The position numbers and the translations under genes are program-made. Below, one piece after another: positions 1 to 6,209 of a DNA stretch of 7,810 nucleotides. The notes under the pieces are model-generated. The model ran no database searches, was not told the DNA's origin, and was given only the letters and a program-made list of their open reading frames with translations. Origin of the DNA: a candidate division LCP-89 bacterium. Lineage in GTDB: Bacteria > Electryoneota > B3-LCP. How positions within the stretch are numbered: position 1 is the first letter of the stretch; each line of letters begins with the position of its first letter. The stretch is from contig JALGZU010000190.1 of the NCBI GenBank assembly GCA_025774735.1, forward strand, positions 1 through 7,810, written 5' to 3'.

Positions 1-178
1 GCACCCGGTAGCTTAAGAAATAGGGAGCTGCCATACCCTCCATGGTAAGTTGCGCGAGCGAGCGTGTGAGTTCGTCATTGAGGGCGTTGAATATAGCATC
101 ATCGTCAGCCGCAAGTGCAGAAGATAGGGGCAGAAATGCGATGAGAAGTAGAAAAGTCAATCTTTTTATAACTATCAC
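1..178 (-). CDS. Exported TldD/PmbA-family protein, N-terminal part (cut by window edge)
   Basis: Only the first 59 residues are in the window; the frame is open to the left edge. It begins with a GTG at 176-178. AAGGGAG at 185-191 lies 6 nt before it, which decides the start. Residues 1-23 form a Sec signal peptide: KR, then a leucine-rich core, ending ALA before ADDD. The mature start reads DDDAIFNALNDELTRSLAQL, followed by PYFLSYRV. This matches the start of the upstream gene at 234-1891 (an ELxRSMxxL helix followed by PxYFLxYxV), so the two are tandem paralogues. The gap to that gene is 55 nt with no terminator, so they are probably co-transcribed. TldD/PmbA proteins often work as pairs in which only one member keeps the HExxxH zinc site. 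Whether this copy is the catalytic or the partner type cannot be seen here. Family assignment rests on the paralogy and is fairly secure; function is inferred. Confidence 0.72.
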   Translation of the reverse strand, partial: MIVIKRLTFLLLIAFLPLSSALAADDDAIFNALNDELTRSLAQLTMEGMAAPYFLSYRV

Positions 179-233
179 GGTTCACTCCCTTTGGTTGGAC
201 CGTCGCGGATCTACTACTTATTTACAGGATATT

Positions 234-1891
234 CTATTCATGTTTCGGCGGTGCCAGGATGGGTGGTTTCTCCTGTTGCTTGTACCGTTTCTCAACTTCA
301 ATCTCCGAAACCAGGAGACTGGGAGAAACCGCTGATACCGGTACACCACCCGATTCGGCGCCACAGGTGCCATTAAAGACGGCATCGTCATCAGCTGTTA
401 CCAGAATCTTGCTGAAGCAGGTCAACGGTGTGCCTACTATATCAACACCGCGCACCACTTCGTTGGGACGGCCGTCGGCGTATACGCGATAGACGTATAA
501 GGGCAGCACCTTAAACGCCTGCGGTCCTCGCCGTCCCGTCATGGTGAATCCTCCGGAAATATCGTTGAAAATCAACCCGTAAGGTTTGTCCTGCTTCCGG
601 CATTCCTCGATCAGCATTTCCCTCAACCGCTCGTAAGTGACACGTTTTTCGGATTCTATGATCGTGTTGCCCATGCGCGACACGATGTCGTATCCGTATT
701 GCCGCCGCCCATGACCGTTACTCCGGGGAAAATTTTCAATGGGCGATCTTGAGGTGAGAAAGTTCTTCAGTACCCCTTTGTCCACCACGGTCAGGCGTTG
801 CGACTTGACTCCTTCATCGTCGAATTGATAATAACCCCGCAGATCCGTGTCTCCGAACCGCGCCAGGGTTGGATCGTCATAAACGCTGATGAATTCGGGC
901 AGAATCTGCTCGTTCAGTTTCTTTGTAAACGTTTGACCTTCAGATTCGCTCTTCTGGCGGTGTCCTTCGATGCGGTGTCCGAAAATTTCATGAAAGAACA
1001 CCCCGCTGGCCCGGTTGCAGAGGATGGCGGGGCCGATGTAGGGTTCGACCAGGGGAGCATCAATCAAAGCCTGCAGCTCTTCCACCAGGCGCTCTGCGGT
1101 CTGCATTACCACCTCTCTATCCGGGAGATGGTCTATTGACGAAACGGAGAATATCTCGCCACGATCGAGTTCCATCCCGTCATCAGCCATACCGGAAATG
1201 TTCAATCCCAGTCTGATATAGTGATTGCCGTGATGTAACCGGTTGCCTTCACTGTTGACCATGATGGTTGCCTTGTCGTTTGAGGCTAACCACACCCGGG
1301 AATCGTGCACGAAAGGGAATCCGGTGAAATACTCCGCAGCAGCTTTGATGATCGGGCGCCAGTGCCCCTCATCGATGTGGGATACAGAAACCTCCTCTGT
1401 GTAGGTATGGGAATCGGACGGCGAAAAATCGCCGGACAGATCCTCCTCTTCAACCTTGACCTGTCGATTGGTCAGAACCTTCGTGAACCGCTCCTGGGCC
1501 TTCTGTAGCTGATATTCTGTTTCAGCCCACAGCACCGCCCGGATCGCATCGGCGTCCTGTGACAGGGGAAAACCCAAGATCCTCCCCGGATTTCATGGGT
1601 ATTATCCAGGCTCATGTCGCCCACCCGGACGTCAACATCGAGGTAGCAGCGCCTCGACGATCGCGTCGCTTCAAAACCGCCATTCCGGGCAGTCAGGTTG
1701 AAGGTCTGCTGCTCGTTGACTGAATACTGGAGGAAGTACATGGGAAAATCGGCGGCGGCAGAGAGGTTTTCCATGGACCGCTGCAACTCCATCTCCATGA
1801 TCTCGAGAAATCCGTCCTCCGCAACCGCTGCCGAAAATAGCAGAAAGATGATACTTATTACGAATATTCCGGTCATAAACCTCTTGTTCAT
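234..1891 (-). CDS. Exported TldD-family zinc metallopeptidase, coding frame interrupted by a -1 shift
   Basis: The ATG at 1889-1891 has GGAGG at 1896-1900, 4 nt upstream. Residues 1-24 are a signal peptide ending AVA before EDG, so the protein is exported, unlike cytoplasmic TldD. The first frame is open from 1891 but hits a stop at 1472-1474, giving a 139-residue dead end. The rest of the family sequence lies in the -1 frame, from about 1577 to the TAG at 234-236. Joining the frames at 1565-1571 gives 552 residues, a plausible family length, with a smooth junction (DNTHEIRGGSWVFPLSQDADA). The zinc motif HEIFGH (H301, E302, H306) and a C-terminal GTCGAESGGVPVS segment (C510) match the TldD metal site. 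Known TldD/TldE pairs cleave unfolded peptides such as microcin precursors; a role in the cell envelope is inference. The gene lies 49 nt after the barrel-like gene and 55 nt before a paralogue. It could be a pseudogene, a sequencing error, or a programmed frameshift. Confidence 0.85.
1528..1587 (-). other. Candidate -1 frameshift site in the TldD-family gene
   Basis: Read on the minus strand: GGGGAGG (1581-1587), 9 nt, the heptamer T TTC CCC (1565-1571), 3 nt, then a possible stem-loop. The stem pairs CACAG (1557-1561) with CTGTG (1528-1532), and CGCC (1551-1554) with GGCG (1536-1539), around an 11-nt loop. The heptamer is in the correct phase of the upstream frame (gtT TTC CCC). Slipping back one base re-pairs TTT and CCC and enters the downstream frame exactly where the family sequence continues. 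The SD-like element, slip site and hairpin are the parts known from dnaX -1 frameshifting. The C-run heptamer is not a classically efficient bacterial slip site, and the 3-nt spacer is short. A one-base loss in the gggttttcccc tract would look identical. Confidence 0.4.
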
Positions 1892-1940
1892 CTCTCCTCC
1901 GATTATTTCCCGATGTTGTAATTCAAAGCTGAATACTCCG

Positions 1941-2552
1941 TTACCAGGTGAACCTGTAACCGATCCGCAGCGCCCCCAGGGTTCTGGCGGGATCTCCGAG
2001 CTCGACGGCCGATTCATCCGTGTAGATCCAGTGCCGATATCCAACGATAAAATTGCCGATGCCGACCAGAATTCCCGGTGCGACGTAAACATCCGTGCGG
2101 CTGGGTGAACCGGCGCTTAATTGGTACTGAGTAAGATAAGTCACCTTGTTGCCGGTTTGGATCATCGCGCCGGCATGCAGGGTCAACCAGCCCTTCCAGT
2201 GAGCATCCTCGTCCAAACCTGCGAACTTCCAACGCCCCGCCAGGAAAAAATCGAAATTCACCAATTCGATGAGTCTCTCCTCGAACTCGTACCAGTTCGG
2301 ATATGCGACCGGATCGACCGCTTCCGCGACGGTCGTCTCATAATTGAAACGGTTGGAGATGCTCAAGGATAAGCCCGCTCCCATCGACATCCTCTTGTAC
2401 TGCATAATTTCCGGCCAGTATGAGCCGCAGAAGCCAGGGGCCAGGCGGTCATAGGGATCGAGAAAGGAGATGTCGATCTCGCCTGTGATCTCCTCGGCTG
2501 CCGACGTTGAAGCTATTAAAACTAGAATGAATATGATCAGTTTCGTTCGCAT
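1941..2552 (-). CDS. Exported small outer-membrane beta-barrel-like protein, hypothetical
   Basis: A 203-residue protein that I do not recognise as a named family. Residues 1-19 are a signal peptide: MRTK, a hydrophobic core, then ASTSAA before EEITGEIDISF. There is no lipobox cysteine. The mature part has alternating polar and hydrophobic stretches rich in Gly, Tyr and Trp (for example GAGLSLSISNRFNYET, APGILVGIGNFIVGYRHW). It ends ALRIGYRFTW, an aromatic C-terminus of the kind used by the BAM machinery, so a small outer-membrane barrel is the best reading. There are no Walker, zinc or catalytic motifs. The ATG at 2550-2552 immediately precedes the signal peptide; no strong Shine-Dalgarno is visible. 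It is the first gene of the minus-strand unit, 49 nt ahead of the exported TldD-family gene, so it may share its compartment and regulation. That link is inferred from position alone. Confidence 0.75.
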   Translation of the reverse strand: MRTKLIIFILVLIASTSAAEEITGEIDISFLDPYDRLAPGFCGSYWPEIMQYKRMSMGAGLSLSISNRFNYETTVAEAVDPVAYPNWYEFEERLIELVNFDFFLAGRWKFAGLDEDAHWKGWLTLHAGAMIQTGNKVTYLTQYQLSAGSPSRTDVYVAPGILVGIGNFIVGYRHWIYTDESAVELGDPARTLGALRIGYRFTW

Positions 2553-2589
2553 CTGTAACCCACATCTGTTTGGATGATAGTGTGTAGAA

Positions 2590-2618
2590 AAAGTATCGTT
2601 TTTTTAATTCAAAGTCAA
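2590..2618 (-). promoter_or_regulatory. Candidate promoter for the barrel/TldD unit
   Basis: On the minus strand, TTGACT (2613-2618) matches the -35 consensus at five of six bases. TACTTT (2590-2595) sits 17 nt further, or GATACT (2592-2597) at 15 nt, as a poor -10. The start would fall about 30 nt ahead of the gene ending at 2552. The -10 is weak and the region is AT-rich by chance, so this is tentative. Confidence 0.3.
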
Positions 2619-2690
2619 GCTGATTTTATCTCTATGTCCTCAATCAGCACCGTATTACCTAAGAGTCATCTCATTTTCATTCCTGCAGCG

Positions 2691-2719
2691 TTGATTTCGG
2701 GTCGTCTTTTCCTTAAATT
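2691..2719 (+). promoter_or_regulatory. Candidate promoter for uvrA
   Basis: TTGATT (2691-2696), a 17-bp spacer, and TAAATT (2714-2719) resemble a sigma70 promoter, with four of six matches in each box. Transcription would start near 2726, giving a short leader of about 25 nt before the ATG at 2751. No SOS (LexA) box such as CTGT-N8-ACAG was recognised in 2553-2750, although LexA sites differ between phyla. Confidence 0.33.
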
Positions 2720-2750
2720 GTTAAGTTGCGAAAAAACCGAAAACCTGAAA

Positions 2751-5621
2751 ATGCCTAAACCCTCCTCCTCAGACTATATCATCATCAAGGGAGCTCGGGA
2801 ACACAACCTTAAGAATATTGACCTGTGTCTCCCCCGCAACCGCCTGATCGTCATCACCGGCATTTCCGGTTCTGGAAAATCCTCTCTCGCTTTCGATACC
2901 CTCTACGCGGAAGGCCAGCGCCGCTATGTCGAATCGCTGTCTGCGTACGCCCGCCAGTTCCTCGGTCTGATGGAAAAACCGGACGTCGATTTTATCGAAG
3001 GGCTATCACCGGCCATCTCCATTGAACAGAAGTCCACGCACCGTAATCCACGCTCAACCGTGGCAACCGTCACCGAGATCTACGACTACCTCCGGCTTCT
3101 CTTTGCCCGCATTGGAAAAGCCTACTGCTACAACTGTGGACGCTCCATCGAGAAGCAGTCCGTGCAGCATATCGTTGACCAGGTCCTCGATCTTCCGGAC
3201 GGCGCCCGTTTCGCCGTGCTGGCACCGGTCGTCCGCGGGCGTAAGGGCGAATACAAGGAAATTTTCAACACTCTGAAGCGCGACGGCTACCTCAGGGTAC
3301 GCGTGGATGGCCAGATCCGTTCCATGGACGAGCCCATCGAGCTCGATAAACAGAAGAAACACACCATTGAAGTCGTCGTGGACAGGTTGACGGTTGAAGG
3401 CGACTTGAGAGTCCGTCTCACGGATTCGGTTGAGACCGCCCTGCGTCTATCGTCAGGCTTGTTGATCATTGACGTCCAGGGCGATTCAGAAATTCTCTTC
3501 TCGGAATACTACAGTTGTGCCGACTGTAATATCAGCTACGAAGAGCTGGAACCTCGCAGTTTCTCCTTTAACAGCCCCTACGGCGCCTGTCCAACCTGTT
3601 CCGGACTCGGCTTTACCATGGAAATCGATCCGCAACGGGTCGTGCCAAACCCGCGCGTGTCAATCCGTGATGGGGCCATCGCGACTCTCAACAACTGGAG
3701 TGAGACGCTCTGGCTACGCATGCTCGATACCGTGGCGGAACATTATGATTTTTTGCTCGATGCGTCGTTCAGTGATCTGACGAAAAAGCAACAGGACATT
3801 TGTCTTTACGGATCAGGGAATGACGAGATCCGCTTCCGGCTTGTACATAAAAACGGCCGCGGGGTCTGGGAACATACCGGCCAGTGGGAGGGGGTCATAC
3901 CCAACCTCCAGAGGCGTTATCGGCAGACCAGTTCAGCGGCCATTCGCGAATGGATCGAGGGATTCATGAGTGATCTACCCTGTACGGAGTGCCAGGGGGG
4001 ACGATTGAAAAAGGAGGCACTCTCGGTCAGGGTAAAGGACTTCAATATTTCCGAACTCACGACGTTATCGATAAAAGAGGTGCTGCGGTTTTTTGAAACA
4101 CTGGCCCTGAGCGAGCGCGAAGTAAAAATATCGCACCAGGTCTTGAAGGAGATCGGCGCCCGCCTGACCTTCCTGGTAGATGTAGGATTGGATTACCTTA
4201 CATTGGATCGTTCGGCGGGCACGATTTCAGGTGGAGAAGCCCAGCGGATCAGGCTGGCCACACAGATTGGATCGCAGTTGGTCGGGGTGCTGTACATCCT
4301 CGATGAGCCGTCCATCGGCCTCCATCATCGGGACAACCGCCGTCTGATCAACACGTTAAAACACCTGCGTGACCTCGGGAACACCATAATTGTGGTAGAA
4401 CACGACGAGGAAATGATCAATTCCGCTGACGTAGTCGTAGATTTAGGCCCGGGAGCAGGGCGGCACGGCGGTGAGGTCATCGCCGTGGGAACTCCACCGG
4501 AAATCGCTGCCGAGCCAGCTTCAATTACCGGGCGCTTCCTCTCTGGAAAAGAGATGATCGACGTCCCTGCTGCCCGTCGCAAAGGTAGCGGACGGAAGCT
4601 GTCACTTCTGGGTGCAAAAGGGAATAATCTTAAATCGGTGAACCTGCATGTGCCACTGGGGTGCTTCGTCTGTGTAACCGGAGTTTCCGGATCAGGCAAA
4701 TCGACTCTTTTGAACGAAACGTTGTACAAAGCCCTGTGTCGCAAGATTTACAAATCCCGGGAGATGCCTTTACACTTCCGTGAACTGCGCGGTAGCGAGT
4801 TCATTGACAAGGTAATCAGCATCGACCAGTCCCCCATCGGACGAACACCGCGTTCCAATCCCGCAACCTACACGGGCATCTTCACACCAATCCGTGATCT
4901 TTATTCCAACCTCAAAGAGTCGAAGATGCGGGGCTACAAACCGGGTCGATTCAGCTTCAACGTCAAGGGAGGTCGCTGCGAAGCCTGTCAGGGTGACGGG
5001 ATCATCAAAATCGAGATGCATTTCCTGCCGGACGTTTATGTTCCCTGTGAAGTCTGCAAAGGAAAACGTTATAACCGGGAGACACTGGAAATCAAATACC
5101 GGGGCAAATCCATCGCCGACATTCTGGATATGACTGCAGAGGAAGCGCTTGAATTTTTCGAAGCCCATCCCCTGATCCGGCGAAAACTGGAGACTCTGGT
5201 GAGAGTCGGTCTGGGCTACATTCATCTTGGGCAGCAAGCCACGACACTATCGGGCGGTGAGGCTCAACGGGTTAAACTCTCAACTGAACTATCGAAGGTG
5301 CAGACCGGAAACACCCTCTATCTCCTGGATGAGCCGACGACCGGTCTCCATTTCGCCGATATCCGGCTCCTGCTTTCCGTCCTCCATGAGCTGGTCGATA
5401 AGGGTAATACCGTTCTGGTCATCGAACATAACCTGGACGTTATCAAAACAGCCGATCACATCATCGATCTCGGCCCTGAGGGCGGAGACGAAGGTGGCCG
5501 CATCATCGCCCAGGGCTCTCCTGTGAAAATCATGGAAGCGGCAGTTTCCTATACCGGTCAATATTTACAGAAGCAGTTGCGGAAATCCCGCCCGGAGCAA
5601 GCCGAAGCTAAACCGATATAA
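2751..5621 (+). CDS. uvrA: UvrA, excinuclease ABC subunit A
   Basis: Damage-sensing ATPase of nucleotide excision repair. UvrA dimers load UvrB onto DNA lesions in the cytoplasm, and UvrC then cuts. The protein has 956 residues (family about 940) and two ABC modules. Module one: Walker A GISGSGKS at 37-44, CxxC at 126-129, zinc module C256-x2-C-x20-C-x2-C283, signature ISGGEAQR at 492-499, Walker B LYILDEPS with D518/E519. Module two: Walker A GVSGSGKS at 644-651, zinc module C743-x2-C-x19-C-x2-C769, signature LSGGEAQR at 833-840, Walker B LYLLDEPT with D860/E861. The UvrB-binding region is expected at about 130-250. All key residues are intact. The frame is open upstream to 2574, but that extension is not UvrA-like; [20 protein letters not shown] at 2751 is the normal start. 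No clear Shine-Dalgarno precedes it. The gene stands alone and diverges from the TldD unit. A short basic tail ([12 protein letters not shown]) ends it. Confidence 0.97.
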   Translation: MPKPSSSDYIIIKGAREHNLKNIDLCLPRNRLIVITGISGSGKSSLAFDTLYAEGQRRYVESLSAYARQFLGLMEKPDVDFIEGLSPAISIEQKSTHRNPRSTVATVTEIYDYLRLLFARIGKAYCYNCGRSIEKQSVQHIVDQVLDLPDGARFAVLAPVVRGRKGEYKEIFNTLKRDGYLRVRVDGQIRSMDEPIELDKQKKHTIEVVVDRLTVEGDLRVRLTDSVETALRLSSGLLIIDVQGDSEILFSEYYSCADCNISYEELEPRSFSFNSPYGACPTCSGLGFTMEIDPQRVVPNPRVSIRDGAIATLNNWSETLWLRMLDTVAEHYDFLLDASFSDLTKKQQDICLYGSGNDEIRFRLVHKNGRGVWEHTGQWEGVIPNLQRRYRQTSSAAIREWIEGFMSDLPCTECQGGRLKKEALSVRVKDFNISELTTLSIKEVLRFFETLALSEREVKISHQVLKEIGARLTFLVDVGLDYLTLDRSAGTISGGEAQRIRLATQIGSQLVGVLYILDEPSIGLHHRDNRRLINTLKHLRDLGNTIIVVEHDEEMINSADVVVDLGPGAGRHGGEVIAVGTPPEIAAEPASITGRFLSGKEMIDVPAARRKGSGRKLSLLGAKGNNLKSVNLHVPLGCFVCVTGVSGSGKSTLLNETLYKALCRKIYKSREMPLHFRELRGSEFIDKVISIDQSPIGRTPRSNPATYTGIFTPIRDLYSNLKESKMRGYKPGRFSFNVKGGRCEACQGDGIIKIEMHFLPDVYVPCEVCKGKRYNRETLEIKYRGKSIADILDMTAEEALEFFEAHPLIRRKLETLVRVGLGYIHLGQQATTLSGGEAQRVKLSTELSKVQTGNTLYLLDEPTTGLHFADIRLLLSVLHELVDKGNTVLVIEHNLDVIKTADHIIDLGPEGGDEGGRIIAQGSPVKIMEAAVSYTGQYLQKQLRKSRPEQAEAKPI

Positions 5622-5721
5622 TCAAGAGTGAGCACGCACCCAAACCCGGATTTGCCATCACCGTAGCGAGGCTTCGTGGGTGAAATAATGTAAATTACTA
5701 ATAATACGTGAGTTCCAAATA

Positions 5722-5744
5722 ATAAGAATTTGTAAATTTCTTAT
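5722..5744. repeat. 23-bp imperfect palindrome, possible operator
   Basis: ATAAGAA (5722-5728) and TTCTTAT (5738-5744) are perfect inverted arms. Inside them, two more T-A pairs match, so 9 of 11 positions are symmetric around 5733. It lies just upstream of the candidate promoter for the small zinc-ribbon gene and is not followed by a T-run, so an operator fits better than a terminator. AT-rich sequence makes chance symmetry quite possible. Confidence 0.35.
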
Positions 5745-5751
5745 ATTTTGC

Positions 5752-5780
5752 TTGCATAATATTTCTGCCCTCGCTATATT
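5752..5780 (+). promoter_or_regulatory. Candidate promoter for the small zinc-ribbon gene
   Basis: TTGCAT (5752-5757), 17 bp, then TATATT (5775-5780), which matches the -10 consensus at five of six. The -35 is weak (three of six). It is set in an AT-rich stretch with a 23-bp palindrome just upstream. Predicted leader is about 46 nt. An alternative -10 is CATAAT at 5755-5760, with TTGTAA (5730-5735) as a distant -35. The rest of the 5622-5832 spacer shows no gene. Confidence 0.38.
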
Positions 5781-5817
5781 ACCCGCCATAGTAAATCAAC
5801 TCACACCAATTTTCGAT

Positions 5818-5824
5818 AAGGAGG
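5818..5824 (+). promoter_or_regulatory. Strong ribosome binding site
   Basis: AAGGAGG ends 8 nt before the ATG at 5833. It fixes the start of the small zinc-ribbon gene. The same frame opens earlier at an ATG at 5752, but that would place this site inside the coding sequence. Confidence 0.85.
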
Positions 5825-5832
5825 TAGCTATA

Positions 5833-5991
5833 ATGGCCGACCCAACCACAGCTTTCTGTGTCCGTTGCAAAGCGAGTACTGAGCTGAAAGATGCGCAAAA
5901 AATTACCATGAAGAATGGCCGTCCCGCGATGAAGGGAACCTGTTCTAAATGCGGAACGTCCGTTTTCCGTATTCTCCCGAGTAAAAAGTAA
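5833..5991 (+). CDS. DUF5679-like small zinc-ribbon protein
   Basis: A 52-residue protein with two CxxC knuckles, C9-x2-C12 and C37-x2-C40, separated by 24 residues: a compact zinc ribbon. The linker TMKNGRPAMKGTC and the end CGTSVFRI match what I know of DUF5679 (CVKCK...MKNGRPA..G.CP.CGTK.FR), a widespread domain of unknown function. It resembles the zinc ribbons of topoisomerases and nucleic-acid-binding proteins, so binding of DNA, RNA or a protein partner is a guess. It has a short basic tail (PSKK) and no signal peptide or TM segment, so it should be cytoplasmic. The strong AAGGAGG site and the intrinsic terminator 35 nt after the stop make it a monocistronic unit, probably well expressed. 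It sits downstream of uvrA in the same direction, but 211 nt away with its own candidate promoter, so a repair role is not implied. Confidence 0.88.
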   Translation: MADPTTAFCVRCKASTELKDAQKITMKNGRPAMKGTCSKCGTSVFRILPSKK

Positions 5992-6026
5992 TCGCTGCTT
6001 CCAGCGCAGAATCACCATTTTCCCAT

Positions 6027-6067
6027 GGGTGTCTCGACCTCGCAGAGTGCGGAGACACCCTTTTTTT
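6027..6067 (+). terminator. Intrinsic terminator after the small zinc-ribbon gene
   Basis: GGGTGTCTC (6027-6035) pairs perfectly with GAGACACCC (6052-6060) as a 9-bp stem. The 16-nt loop can itself form a small CGC/GCG hairpin, and seven T follow (6061-6067). This is a textbook rho-independent terminator on the plus strand. It should separate the small gene from the membrane sensor downstream. Confidence 0.93.
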
Positions 6068-6209
6068 GTTTTAGGTGGAGCAACCTCCATTCTATTGTGG
6101 AATCATTCTTGCTGAACTCTATAGGCGAGTTCCTGTGATTGAAACCTTTTCAGAGCGCCAACGATAAGATTCTCAACAAGGTTTACTGGCTCTCCACCAA
6201 TCAATATCC

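Noticed and set aside
234..1577. Separate gene starting at TTG 1577, just after GGGGAGG
   Set aside because: Its start would remove the signal peptide and the family N-terminus, which lie directly upstream in another frame. GGAGG is only 3 nt from the TTG. It is better read as the second part of one frameshifted gene.
1892..2092. Upstream open extension of the TldD-family frame to an ATG at 2092
   Set aside because: It overlaps the barrel-like gene, has no family similarity, and would bury the signal peptide that starts at the SD-backed ATG at 1891.
2574..2750. N-terminal extension of UvrA by 59 residues
   Set aside because: The extension is not UvrA-like, crosses the candidate promoters, and known UvrA proteins start close to the IKGAREHNL segment.
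4325..5237. Open frames on the minus strand inside uvrA (4325-4744 and 4770-5237)
   Set aside because: They are antisense to conserved UvrA motifs, have no recognisable domains or SD sites, and are shadows of the coding strand.
5637..5682. CACCC ... GGGTG inverted repeat after uvrA as a terminator
   Set aside because: Only 5 bp with a 36-nt loop and no following T-run. No convincing terminator was found in 5622-5720.
6076..6089. Small TGGAG-caac-CTCCA hairpin after the terminator
   Set aside because: Five base pairs with a tetraloop and no further support; likely chance.
5779..6090. 103-residue open frame on the minus strand over the zinc-ribbon gene
   Set aside because: It is antisense to a clear CxxC protein with a strong SD, and it runs through the intrinsic terminator.
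6095..6123. TTGTGG with TCTATA as a promoter for the PDZ sensor
   Set aside because: The spacing is 17 bp, but both boxes match poorly and there are no supporting signals.
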